A stretch of DNA of 64,000 nucleotides. It comes from Branchiostoma floridae (lineage: Eukaryota; Chordata; Leptocardii; Amphioxiformes; Branchiostomatidae). Within the stretch, counting starts at the first letter, position 1; the number at the start of each line of letters is the position of its first letter. The notes beneath the pieces were generated by a model. That model was not told where the DNA came from, made no database searches, and saw only the letters and a list, made by a program, of their open reading frames with translations. The DNA is taken from positions 6,892,091-6,956,090 of the forward strand of contig NC_049993.1 in NCBI RefSeq assembly GCF_000003815.2. The letters are read 5' to 3'. The translations under genes were made by a program, and so were the position numbers. Shown here in pieces: positions 47,401-59,021 of the stretch.

Positions 47401-48951
47401 TGGTAATTCTAATGTAGATTATTTGTGACATTTTGTAACTTTTATTTCTTTTCCTTTCCTGTAACAAGCTTGTTTAGTAGCTGAGGGCAAGAATGGGTGT
47501 ATGTGTGATACCATGTTTGATTTCTTCTTATTTCTTTTTTGTAGGAAGCTAGGACTCCCCTGAATAAGAGTGGTACATTCCCGTCCTCCCATACAGACCT
47601 GATTGTGTGGGATCATCTGATTCTGATGTGGGGGTGGCTGGCCATGGGGCGACGTCTGTGAGGCTGGAGGCTGACAGGAGAAAACGAAACGACAGTGAGT
47701 ATGCAACGATTTTGGAGCACAGGCTGAGCACACACATGAAGAATATCTTCCAGCCTGGCTCAATGTATGTGTGTAAGGTGTACCTTCCATAGAAAGCCTG
47801 TATGCCAAGCACAAACTTTGAGTTATCATCTAATCATCTTTCTACTGACTTCTACTTTGAATTTAAATAATCAATCAATGCAACTGTGGGTCACAGGCAA
47901 GCATTTTTCAAAGGGACAGTTAAAAGATACTAGATAGCCAAGTTTGAAGAAGGGTGCACTAAACAAACGCCAAAAAAACAATATTTTGCCTCGCATTATA
48001 TTGCCGCCCTTACCTTGTACACACACAAATCTTTTTGGAGACGAGTCTTCTTAGAAGTAAATTTTAAATATTGCAAGGTTAACAATTGGTAGAAATGATG
48101 TTCATGACTTAGACGGCTACAGCAGTTTATGTCGGCAATTTGAAACATGGCTGTATTTTACGTCAATCATCACCAACTACCTGCAGCAGCTCTTTTGTCA
48201 GACGCTGGCAATTCAAGAAATGCTTTCAAGGGTGCGAAGAAGTGGGAGTAAAAAGCGTGTCACGTGTAGAGCGAGCCCCTTAGAAAGGCGAGCCACCCCC
48301 ACACCCATTATCCCTACTACAGGCTGTTCATCCCAAAAATAGTGGGAAAATTTTGAATTAATTCAGCAGGCGACTGTGGTCTATTAAGTGTCTGGGGATC
48401 TTGCCTACCTGACAGGACCGAAACATGTTTGAAAACGAAACATGAAGGTTTTAATTTCACGTCAAACATCAACTATACCAAAGGTTAAAATCTGATTAGA
48501 ATTCAATGAATTTGTTCGACAGGTGTCACATAGTGTCATATTTCCTGATCTGATTTCATCCATTTTATTCAAAACTAAGAGGAGCCCTTTTATGATGTTG
48601 AGTTATAAGATATTAGTGAGAATGATAATCTAGTAATGGTTGTAACTGGTACAATGAGGGTTTAATATCAACATTATGAGGACTTGGATATTTCAGTTAT
48701 CATGTGTATTGATGTCTGTCGGTATGTATGATTTGTATTTTCACATTTTTTTCTGTTGTCTCAAAATTAAAGGTTACGGGTAAATATTTTGATCTGATAT
48801 TAACGCTTTTGATGCCTTTTTTTCAAAATAAATAATTCCTTTTATTAATTTTCCTAACACCAAATACACATATATAAAACTAGTACTGAAAGGACATGTG
48901 ATGCCTTTTTTTTCTAACAGAGAAGATGATTTTACAGAAATGAGATCTTAC
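44473..48951 (-). other. SSBP introns flanking the exon at 47599-47670, no other gene seen
   Basis: The introns 44473-47598 and 47671-48951 are AT-rich. Open frames around 45.6-46.6 kb lack splice support. No repeats worth listing apart from short A and T runs. Confidence 0.5.
47599..47670 (-). CDS. SSBP: SSBP exon: PPxSQxSPHGQPPPH segment
   Basis: A 72-base phase-0 exon lies between CTCCTGTCAG and AATCAG|GTCTGT. It encodes PPASQTSPHGQPPPHQNQMI then PHNQ, equivalent to the vertebrate GSQPSPHAQPPPH segment. The proline- and glutamine-rich composition suits a disordered transactivation region. Confidence 0.9.
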
Positions 48952-49047
48952 CCCAGGAAAGAAACCGGGAGGCATTGGTCCGCCAGGCATAACGCCATCG
49001 TTGGGGGGCATGGGTCCTAGGGGGCTGGGAGCGGTGGCTGCACTCTG
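48952..49047 (-). CDS. SSBP: SSBP exon: start of proline/glycine-rich region
   Basis: The acceptor is TTGTTTCTCCTAG|CAG and the donor CCTGGG|GTAAGA. The 32 codons include APSPLGPMPPNDGVMPGG and PMPPGFFPG, matching the segment that follows the LisH/FHDYS region in vertebrate SSBPs. The acceptor is a NAGNAG pair (TAGCAG), so the first Gln codon may be included or left out. This is the most 5' SSBP exon found; the intron before it runs beyond the window. Confidence 0.92.
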
Positions 49048-49165
49048 CTAGGAGAAACAACACAGTTGGTAAGTCATAGTTGGAGAAATTCTCAGCACTT
49101 CTTTCATAAGAAATATGACAAATACTTTAAGAAAACATACACAAGCTTCAATTACCTAGTTTGAC

Positions 49166-49383
49166 TAACGATAGTTCACCTTTATCCGTGGGATAACCTA
49201 AATCTGTTTCTGTCAGAAACAGGCATATACATGTAGGGATATCAAGTTGACAGTGGTTTCAAACTGCAATACTTTGAACACATTGTAACTTGAAACTATC
49301 GTCCAACGAGTTGATATCCTCAGATACCCTGTTAGGAAAAATAGAAAATATAGCTTACCCCGCAGATAGGTGAACTAGCGTTA
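49166..49383. mobile_element. MITE family A, copy 3
   Basis: TAACGATAGTTCACCTTTAT with CCGTGGGATAACC is paired with the inverse ...GATAGGTGAACTAGCGTTA. The interior GGGATATCAAGTTGAC and GAGTTGATATCC match copies 1 and 2. The clearest termini of the family are seen here. Confidence 0.85.
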
Positions 49384-49559
49384 CATGTTTTCAATCCAAA
49401 ATATGTAAAAAAAGAAGTTGATTTATTTGGCTATTTCCAAGAAACGTTGGAGTTATTCAACTTTGGTTCTACTTTTGCTGTATTCAATGCAACAAGAGAG
49501 CCTTTCATTTCTGAGAGGACAGAATTAAGAACTTGGAGGAAGCTCTCTGTGGTTTCAAA

Positions 49560-49629
49560 GGCAAGAGAGCTATGGCTGACAGTGCTGGTTTCTCAAACCA
49601 GATGTCCTGGGTTCAACTCCAGCCTTGCC
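49560..49629 (+). ncRNA. tRNA-like sequence (SINE head or tRNA pseudogene)
   Basis: GGCAAG at 49560 pairs with CTTGCC at the end. CTGGT-TTCTCAA-ACCAG forms a perfect anticodon-type stem and 7-base loop. GGGTTCAACTCC resembles the pol III B box and ATGGCTGACAGTG an A box. The T arm lacks one base for a normal 5-bp stem, so a functional tRNA is unlikely; a tRNA-derived SINE is the better reading. Confidence 0.55.
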
Positions 49630-50334
49630 CCCTTCCACATAAAAGATTCTCTCCATAGCTCTAATACTGTACTCTAAATATGTCTGGCATTTTCATCCAT
49701 CACGCATCAAGAAATCTATAAAGAAAACATCCAACATATTCTATGAATTAATTTCTGACACATTTTGTGACTAACGTTAAAGCCCCAAAATGTAGAATTT
49801 AGGCATTTTTCTGTAAAGAAACCCAACAACTTGCAATATTGCAAGAATTAAATCCTGTACCCTGAATGAAAATCTTGCTGTGTTTAGGTCTACCTAGTTC
49901 CCACTATACAATTACCATGCTTGATCTAACATGACAGACACTTCTGTAAATCTGCAGTGATGTATGTTGCTCCTGACTGTGGTGCTCAGAGCCGAGTCCT
50001 TCCGACATGCAGATAATACCACAGTACAAAAGAACCTGGACCTGTGCTACATAATGCACAATTTGTTCCCCTAACAGTATTAGTATGTCCACAAATTGGA
50101 TAATATGGTCCTTGCGGATACTTAATAACAGAGAGGCGAGCATTTGAGTTTAAGAAGTGATACCGTTGTCACCTATGGGAGAGTGGGCTGTGTGTTGAAT
50201 TGTCATACACACTATGGATCAGGGACATGTCAGGGTAACAATCCATCAACGAAAACCAGCTAGGGGGTCCACACCTGCACCAAGTCTTACTGATACCAAA
50301 AGCTTCCTGCCACCAAAAGATCAAAAAACATAAG

Positions 50335-50419
50335 CAATACCACCATAACACCAAAAACATACGCAATACCACCATAACACCAAAAACATACGCAATACCA
50401 CCATAACATCAAAAACATA
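50335..50419. repeat. 29-bp minisatellite, about 3 copies
   Basis: The unit CAATACCACCATAACACCAA AAACATACG repeats almost exactly. The minus frame that looks like a Trp/Tyr/Val-rich protein is a shadow. Confidence 0.9.
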
Positions 50420-52218
50420 CTCCATGCATACCAGGCCCAGAACAAAAGATTCAAAAACTGGAAGTTCTGCTGCAGTACCACAGATAGCCACCAGGGGGAC
50501 CAAATTTAACCTTGACCTTGTCTTCCCAAAACCTACCCACATACCAATTCATCTATTGGCCTTTATTTATACAGACAACCAAAATCTGGAAAGACAGGCA
50601 CACATATAGACACACACACACACACTGAAAACAAAACCTCCATATTTCCTGGAGGTAATAAGGTGGAAGCGGTTGATTCCTGTGTTCTAAACAACTGATG
50701 CAAACTCGATGTAAACCCAAAATATGGATTTTTCATTCCCGTCACCCATCCCTCAACCGTGCGGAACAAATCGCCTGCGAGGTTTGACCGGACCTCCCCA
50801 CATCGCGCTGGACAGGCTCTAAAATATTCATAAGCAGTGACCACACGTCGTGACCTCGCTGGCCACAGGGTCATAAATAACGCATCACTTCCTGCGACCT
50901 TCGAACCTCCATGACACCTTCCCTATGGTTCCACTTTGTTGGCTATCTGGGATGCGATGAGTTCAATTGTGTGAACGTAACATCATCAGAACAAAATTCA
51001 TTATTACCAAGAAGTGGTTCTTCTCTCAAGAGACCAAAGCTGAAATATATCCTCAAGCATAACTTGCTATAGACTAACTGTATATGATGTTCTAATGATG
51101 ATAATTAGTTTATAATTGATGATCATATCTTGTGTGGTTTATAAAATAAGATATGTTAAGAGACATAAGACAGTAAAGGACTAGTTGTCACTATTTAAAT
51201 CAATGCTAAGTGATTTAGTAAAAAGCTGCCATCTTCATCAGTACTTCCTTTAGTGTAGATGACTTAATTATGTTTCTCTATATTGTTACTTTATTCAAAT
51301 AAGGAAAATCAATGGAATGAAATGCCTAAAATCAAAGACAGGGGACTGGGTATCATTTCTATATGAACACAGGATTCACAGACAACTTTGAGTTTACACA
51401 TGGCAAACTGTTAGAAGATCTCACCACATTGTTTCCTTGTGGCCAAGTTGCGGGTGACATACAAAGCTAGGTTGATTAAATGACAATGTCTTAACATGAC
51501 ACAACTAGGCTAGCGATGTATCATCCTTCCCTATCCTAGTTGATCGATCAATGGCGATAGGTAAGGCCACAATCAAAACCTAACACATCTTTAAATTTGT
51601 GCATCTTATGTTTCCATTCTTCAGACTGATTAATGTAATCAGATTCTTTTACAACCAGTTCTTGAAACTACTTTGATATAAACAAAGCTTTATAAATAAT
51701 GTAGACCTCTTCCTCATCAATGATGCACAATTTTTAGCACATTCAGGTCAAATGTGTACAAACTGAATTTTACAAGACTTTTCTCAATGCTGAAAGTCTG
51801 TATCTGTCTTTATGATATTCCATTTTTCAACATTTGACAGCAAAAAAATTTACCTGAAGCAAATTTTCTTCATTTCTAAGAAACAACAAAAAAGAAAATT
51901 ATTTTGTAAAATTATATTAACCAATATTTCATCACATAAAAATGTACATTACTTGGCTGTGAAACTTTCCACTGCAAATGTGACAGTGTAAGAGAATAAG
52001 GGCTGTGAAGGCAAGAAAACATGGTGTACGTCTAGGACCTGTTGTATAGGAAGACATTATGGTACTGTAGCAGAAATGGCTGGCTGCCAAGGTATTTGCT
52101 CAAAGACAGGCATCCCACATCTTGGGGCATAAATCTTCCCTCCAGACAAAATCCTGGTCTCACCTGGGAGACGGCCTGCATACTAATGAGGCGGTGGTGG
52201 AGACAGAGTCCCCCTGGG

Positions 52219-52635
52219 AGAGATGGGCTGGCTTCGGTTTTCTCAAGGAGGCCTACGCTTTTTACTTATACTTTAACAATCTCACAAGGAAAGTTTCATA
52301 TCAGCAGGGATATACAGCATTGATAATTGCATTACTAAGGCTATAGGACAAAAACACTTAAAATGTGTAAAAACAAGCCCAAGTTTTAACCTCTGCTTGA
52401 CAAATAGAGAGATGGGCTTGCTCGGTTTTCTCAAACAGGCCTACGCTTTCTCAGTTCAGTTCAGTTCATCCTCTTTTTGGAGGTGACACCTGTGTCTCCA
52501 CTCGTTTCTGTCCAGCATTACTGATCGGAGTTCGTTGGCCTCCTACTTGTACTTAAACAATCCGACCAGGAAAGTTTTTAATCAGCACCAATATAAAGCA
52601 TTGATAATGACATTACTAAGGCTGCAGGACAAAAA
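52219..52635. repeat. Tandem duplication, second copy interrupted by LINE tail
   Basis: Copy 1 (about 52219-52350) and copy 2 (about 52414-52635) share GAGATGGGCT, GGTTTTCTCAA, AGGCCTACGCTTT, AGCATTGATAAT and CATTACTAAGGCT. Copy 2 is split by about 90 bases. Confidence 0.8.
52455..52546 (-). mobile_element. LINE 3' end with GAACT-type tail
   Basis: On the minus strand the insert reads GTCACCTCCAAAAAGAGGAT then GAACTGAACTGAACTGA, a short pentamer tail typical of CR1/L2-like non-LTR elements. It is 5'-truncated to about 90 bases and noncoding. Confidence 0.6.
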
Positions 52636-54063
52636 GAAAACATGGTAAAACAGAACACACAACAAAAGCACCTAAAAGACATCATAAACACAAGATGTCA
52701 ACAACCTAAGCTTGGAAAATTGGAGCGGTAAGCTGGCTTTTTAAAACTAATTTGACTTAGCGTTATATCTGTAGCAATGATAATTAGATACTGCTTTCTT
52801 TGTTTTGGTACCATAATGATAACAGGACTATATACATATATCATCTAAATATAGCTTTTGAAAAATATCACACTTTTAACTGATAAAGAAGGCATTATGG
52901 CAGCGATGATAATGAAACTGCTCAATAATATTTCAAGATGTTATAACAGAAAACAAGAAGTGGTGTCATAAAAACTATATCAGTTGTTTTTTTAAGCATT
53001 CTTCAATTCAGAATTGGCATTATATCAACATCATAAATTCAGTAGAGTAAAAATATCCTCCCCCCAATTTGTCAAATGGAATAGTCCTCATATGAGAATG
53101 GGTGATTGACAGTCCCACCAAACAACTTTTGTGGACAGGGGTACAGTCAGGGTCAATCTAACATGTTGGCAGCTAATTGCTACTATGTCACTCTGTTACT
53201 ATCACATATATTATGAGAACAAGTAACTAATTAATTAAGAAAATGGATCAATTGTATCTATAGAGGATTGTATCCCTATTTATGACTAACTGGAGGGCTC
53301 ACATTATGACTAACTGATCCGATTAGATGCCCTTGTGGACACTATGGCACACTTGTGTATTTATGCTGATTGCCCATAGCTTGTTTCCATTTTTATGTCA
53401 GGATCACCAAGATTTTCATATGATGTTTTGGTACCAAGTCATGCATTTATATCAATTAAAGTAACATTTTCAAAATGCACCCCAAACTGTGTCTTGTGAT
53501 TGCATTTTTTTTGCACCTCAATACAAGGTGATACAGTTTCTAGTGGTGGGAATCCGTAGCTTTGAGGACTTGTATGAATGAAGTCCAGTATTTGTAGAAA
53601 CTACATTACATTTGTATCCAATAAGAATAAAACCACATCACTACTACCTGCTAACGTAACTTCTATAGAATAAAGTTCCACAACATGTTAGCATCTTGCT
53701 GGCCTTCCAACAACCACAATAAAGAAGCTTCATTCATAATGAATGAAAGCAAACGTTAGAACAGAAGCAAGTCGGGATAGACACCGATCACCGCTTTCAT
53801 CTCTTAAGGGCCCTGCACACTTTATTAACGCTAGGACCATTACAAGTACAGTCGTTCAGATGGGAGGATTACCTATGCACGCACAGGTCAGCATTCACTG
53901 TTGGACTAGCTGCGATGATTTATTGTCCACCCCTCGTGTACCATTATCGTTTCAACATCCTCCCAATGACATTACCATAAATGCCACATCATACACATCG
54001 TGATGGAGGGTGATGATTTTTCACCTGTACAGTCCTACTCATCCTGAATCATTCCATGCATTT

Positions 54064-54898
54064 CACACAACACAGAAAGAAAGAATCCTTTTAGTTTACA
54101 AATATACACCAGATAATACATACATATGATACTTCAGTAGCTCACATCATCTTGAAAATTTCAAACCCAATTGTAACCTATTGTACTTTCCTTTGTTGCA
54201 CGAGTTGTCTGAATTGTTCCTCAAGTTTTTGTATTTCACACAACACAGAGAGAAAAAATCCTATTTAGTTTACAAATATATATCAGATGACGCAATCATA
54301 TGATACTTCAGTGACTCGCATCGTCATGGAAACTTCAAACCCAATTGTAAAATATTGTACCTTCCTTTGTTGCACAAGTTGTCTGACTTGTTCCTCAAGC
54401 TTTTGTATTTCACACAACACAGAAAAAAAATCCTATTCAGTTTACAAATCCTTTTCAGTTTACAACTATACATCAGATGACACAATTATATGATACTTCA
54501 GTGACTCGCATCGTCTAGAAAACTTCAAACCCAATTGTAACCTTTGTTGCACAGGTTGTCCGAATTGTTCCCCAAGCTTCTGTATTTTACATAACACAAA
54601 AAGAAAGAAAAATCCTATTTAGTTTACAAATATACATCAGATGATGCAATCATATGATACTTCAGTGTCTTGCATCGTCATGGAAACTTCAAACCCTATT
54701 GTAAAATATTGCACCTTCCTTTGTTGCTCAAGTTGTCTGAGTTGTTCCTTAAGCTTTTGACTTTCACACAACACAGAAAGAAAAAATCCAATTTAGTTTA
54801 CATCATATGATACTTCAGAGGCTCGCATCCTCAAGAAAACTTCAAACCCAATTGTAGCCTACTAGTACCGTACCTTCTTTTGTTACACAAGTTGTCTA
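54064..54898. repeat. 175-bp tandem array, 5 copies, each with exon-like segment
   Basis: Units start with CACACAACACAG at about 54064, 54237, 54411, 54590 and 54765. On the minus strand each has a pyrimidine tract, an AG, a segment reading LEEQVRQLVQQRK or similar, and a GT donor. The segment is exactly 39 bases in copies 1, 2 and 4 (54187-54225, 54361-54399, 54715-54753). Copy 3 has lost four bases and copy 5 has a stop. Confidence 0.8.
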
Positions 54899-56965
54899 TA
54901 AAAGTAACACATTATAAATTCTCATCATTTCAGACCAATTATGTCAGTTGTGTGAAATCTAAAATAGCCTGAACAACAAAAAATGTTTGAAAAACAATTT
55001 TGGCATCCCAGACTCATAAATTCAATTTACTCTTTACACTTTGTGGAAACCGAGCCTTTATGAAAACTTTCTAACGTTCAACTTCAAGGCAAACATGAAA
55101 TCGATCAATGATTGGATACTTAAATCTGTGTATGACGTGTCGTGACGTTTATGTGCATTTCAGCTGACGTCCACAAGCTTATGGCTCAGACTCTGCTCAA
55201 TAGTGACTCAACGAATCGTCATCATCACACAGGAAGTACCCGTTCCAAGAAACACTTGGGACATGCAAAATGCCCATATAGTATAGCAGAGATCAATACA
55301 TCTGAGAAAGTTACACATGTCTATGGGATAGACCAAAACAAAGAAGCTAAAAAATGCATACATCTAAGGTTTACGCAGAAATGCTCAATACACCTTTATT
55401 TAGAAACCCAATACTGTATATTCTAATCGTCACAACTGTCAAAGACAGTTAATTCCAGTTTTCATAATCTATTTTTTTCCATTTGCCACTTAAAACAGCA
55501 CATCTCATCTAACTTTTGACCTCTGCAAATTGACAAAAATGCTGGAATTCATTCTTTCAATTGTATCAAAAGACCAATTAGTATATTCAAACATGCTTTG
55601 AATCTACTTTTTTTCTCTATTTGAAACAACAATTGATCAAAATACATATGTATTGATGATGACTACGTTACGTTGTTCAAGATTGCATCATCTTCTATTT
55701 CAGTAACGAGGATAACGAGCGAAACCCTGCATAAAATTTTGCCATGTCTGGCCCACCATGAATAATATTTTACAAACTTATCACACAATGACAGGGATAC
55801 GTTGCTCCTCTGATATATATGGCTCCAGAAGCAAAGAGAAACATTACAACAGGGAGAGATACATACACAATGACAGTAGATACACTAACTCTCACTACGC
55901 ATTACTGAATAATCCAAGAAGAGTATGGAGCGTGGCACAAATTGAAATCGTAAGCTACTGTAGTTGGTTGGGCTCCATGGGATTTGTCACTTTTACTATG
56001 GCATGAATTTTCAATACTTTATGTGCATGTAATTAATGACCCATATGGCACGCGGCGGATCCAGTCACCATAAATTCCCCTCCAAAACCGTTCTTTTTTT
56101 TTCCGGGACCGCAGCGCGACGCACGGCGACCGAACTGGACGGAAGAGAGGAAATGTTTGCGAGGCTTGACAAATGCTGCCGTGAATGGAAGAGTTTGTTA
56201 CACGTGTTCTCATTTCCCTTGCAGGGCCCCATATGCACTAGGGTCATGAATTTCTACCACAGCCCAATGCTTGGCGGAGACCTGTCTCCCCCCAAGGACA
56301 CCTTTCTCACATAGAATCCCAACCTTTCCGATCATATCACATTAAGTCATACCCAAATGTCTGTACAGGACACATTGAGCTAGGAACAGGGTGGACTGAG
56401 ACTGAGAAAGTTCTCAAGAAAGTAATTTCCAGTCAAGGGGAACCAAATAAATTTCATTTTGCACAACACTGAGTGGGATTGTAGGAGGGGGTGGAAGCAG
56501 TGGGCAGAACAGCCATTTAAATCCCTCAGGGCAATTGGAAAGCATCCAGTGGGAATAACAAGGCCCCCAACCAGCAAACTTGTAACGCTTTGTGGGCCAG
56601 CGTAGCAGAAATCAGTGCCTGTTCTGTCCATGAGAAGAACTCCCATCCTAAATGGCTCATTCTCCAGAATCAAAGACGTCACAGTCAAGTCTTCAGTCTT
56701 TCAGAAGTACGTACAACAGACTATACATTTAATGGTTGTCACTAAGATGGCACAATTTGTTGTATGCTGGTTAAAAAAATCCTTCTGCAAATATTTTCAT
56801 CTCAACGACTAGGTTTTTTGGAGCATTTTTTTTTTCTTTTGCAAAGTTGCAATTCCAAACATAATATAAACTCTGTAGACTGTTCTGGCAAGAAAAATGC
56901 TCAAGGTAAATTTGACCAAAGTAATCTAATTGGCTGATACTGGATGCTACCATAGTCCCCGACCC

Positions 56966-57002
56966 TCAGACATGAGGATGGGACTAGGTAAGGTAAGGTA
57001 AT
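56966..57002 (+). mobile_element. Short repeat tail ending in GGTAA units
   Basis: ACATGAGGATGGGACTAGGT is followed by AAGGTAAGGTAA. The pentamer tail after a fixed string suggests the 3' terminus of a non-LTR retroelement; little of the element body is recognisable. Confidence 0.4.
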
Positions 57003-58612
57003 CTAATTGAAATTATGCGAAAAGACCATCCGCCTCCCTTTCTGTACCCCTTTGTGCCCAGTACTGTAGATCTTGGAACATTTGTGGCTTTTTTTTCGCT
57101 GTGACCATTCCATAATGCTACAAATGTTTATTTCCAATGCTGTATTGTTTTGGTACTACGTGACTTCTTCACCCACAAAATTTAGACACTGCAAAAACCT
57201 CCTTTTTCCTCCAAAGGGCAAATAAAAGCACTGTGAAAGTAAATGAATTTACAGTATCTAGAGACTGCCGGGCTGTCCTACATGGTAGTGGTAGCACAAT
57301 ACTTTTCAACTACCATTCTGCAAAAACTACCACCACACCGATTCAAGGGAATACTGTAGATCAAGACGTTTTTGCAGAAGTTTTACGTTTACGGTCTTAG
57401 ACTTCTGTCTGGCATTTCCACTGTATTACATTTTCACTGCATTACTGTACTACAGTATTGTTTTCAACCACGTACAAGAGTTTTCCCCTCTTCACTGCTT
57501 AATTACGTTCCTGCCAACTAAAATCAATTTAAGGCACAAGAAAAAAAGGCGAAGACTCAAGTCCCTCAAAGACTTCTGCATCGCGTCCATAGAGACGCCG
57601 ACAAAGCAAACTCCAGCCAGCTCACCTGTCTAACCTGCCTGCACGGCGAATCAAATATGGAGGCAACTGTGGCCTGCCGGCTAAGCAAATATTGTCTGTT
57701 GAAAAGGGGACAGTTGGAGCAAGCCCCAGACAGGCGACTGGGCCAGATTTGCCTGACCTTCGTCCCTCCTATTGACTCTGCATTACCAAGCCAAACATGT
57801 GACCTTGTCCAAACTTCCACTTGGCAGATGGCCCACAACCCTGCCAACAGGCGGAGTCGACCTTTGAACCCCAGCTGACTAGGAGAGGAAAATCAGAGAC
57901 ACAAAAGACTGACAATAATCATCTCCTGTCTGTAACCTGTACTAAGCTGTCCACACAGCACTACAATCACATGTATCTTTACCTTTGCCTAACAACATCT
58001 CAGTGTTTTGGGTGTATTTCTAGTACAGATCCTGACTTATTTTTAGACAAAGCAACCTCATTCCATACAAAGCCTTGTGGTTTCAGAGTGAATAATTCAA
58101 ATAGACATGTGTCAAAGCAGGTGGTCAACAAAAAAATCTACCACCTTTCTCAGAAGGTAGGATCCCTTTGAGTCTGATAATTATTGTTAAGTGAAATGTG
58201 GTAATTCATGAATGTCAATAGCTAAATACACACTGTGTAATGTTTACAATTTTGCGATAGTAAAACATCTATCCTGGGCTTATGGGGATGCAGGTTTTAT
58301 GGTCTCACAAATGATCAGTTATGGCTGTTTACATCTACATTGCAGAGGTGCGTCCGGGTGTCTTTATCCAACTCAGTAACAGCGTGATACCTATACATTC
58401 AGACAGCAAGAACAACACCATGGGTCAGGGTCAAGGGTAACATGTGTTTCAAACTGTTTCCACTTGTCTCATCATCACCTTTCTATCTCCTTCTTTGACA
58501 TTCCTGCTGGTGTTTTTTTTCTTTCATGCCTACACATACACAGTATTGCCGATGTTCTACGCAACTTTTGCCAATCAGGAGAAAAAGACTGATACAGTAG
58601 AAGCCAGTTAAT

Positions 58613-59021
58613 AATAGAGAAGTTTATTTGCAAGTTCTTGCCCGAGGGCTAATTGCAACATGAAACATACAGAGAATATAATAAACATGTATAAAATGAA
58701 ATACTTTGGTATAGATAACAATGGTGACAAGTGTAAACGAGTGACTATTCTATCAATGGTATGGACTGCTGAGAGCTACAATCTACGTATTTAGGGTATG
58801 ACTTCTTTTCTGGAAGCAGTGGAAGACGAAGTGTCCCACTTTTTCTATGATGCGTGGGTTATGTGACGTTAACAGCGTTATAGTTTTGTTTTCGTCGGTA
58901 AGCGTTTGGAAATTTTTGTGGAATTTGCATGCCTCTTCAAATAACTCCTTTCTTTCCTGATCGTTAGAGAGGCAGTTAGAAATAAAATGTATTTCGTCTT
59001 CCACCGGTTTTGCCATACAAT
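58613..59021 (-). mobile_element. 5'-truncated LINE insertion, CR1/L2-like
   Basis: The 409-base insert lies in the left terminal repeat of the DNA element, flanked by GTTAAT at 58607-58612 and 59022-59027. On the minus strand it has the end of a reverse-transcriptase ORF, then a 3' UTR ending GCCCTCGGGCAAGAACTTGC AAATAAA, typical of non-LTR retroelements. Confidence 0.75.
58783..59016 (-). pseudogene. LINE ORF2 C-terminal remnant
   Basis: The 77-codon frame reads AKPVEDEIHFISNCLSNDQE then RKELFEEACKF. The VEDE.HF...C pattern is the region after the reverse transcriptase in CR1/L2/RTE-type elements. Only the C-terminus survives, so it has no activity. The initiator-like ATG is incidental. 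Confidence 0.65.

Larger units (their letters stand above)
5840..49047 (-). other. SSBP: SSBP2/3/4 (Ssdp) gene, span of coding exons in window
   Basis: Fifteen minus-strand exons join with matching phases into about 338 residues. They align by eye with the proline/glycine-rich part of vertebrate SSBP2-4 and fly Ssdp, with landmarks MPPNDG, PRYPGGPR, QPLLP-MDPTRQQ, GHPSM-PMQRM, GRPWP, SSSSPGNY, GPPGGGPPGTPIMPSP, SNSGDNVY, SGDMD and GTPRE. These proteins are nuclear cofactors that bind and stabilise LDB/Chip through an N-terminal LisH domain, acting with LIM-homeodomain factors and in the Wnt enhanceosome. The LisH exons were not seen and probably lie past 64 kb. Intron sizes are lopsided: the 3' exons are packed in 11 kb, then come 11-kb and 15-kb introns. 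Which paralogue this represents cannot be decided; an invertebrate usually has one. Confidence 0.93.

Noticed and set aside
50169-50542. Overlapping minus frames with membrane-like Val/Leu/Trp/Tyr repeats
   Set aside because: They arise from the 29-bp minisatellite, which is not a multiple of three, so every copy is read in a different frame.
56036-56314. 92-codon plus frame in a GC-richer stretch
   Set aside because: Overlapping frames are open on both strands, as expected of GC-rich noncoding DNA; no motif or splice border was found.
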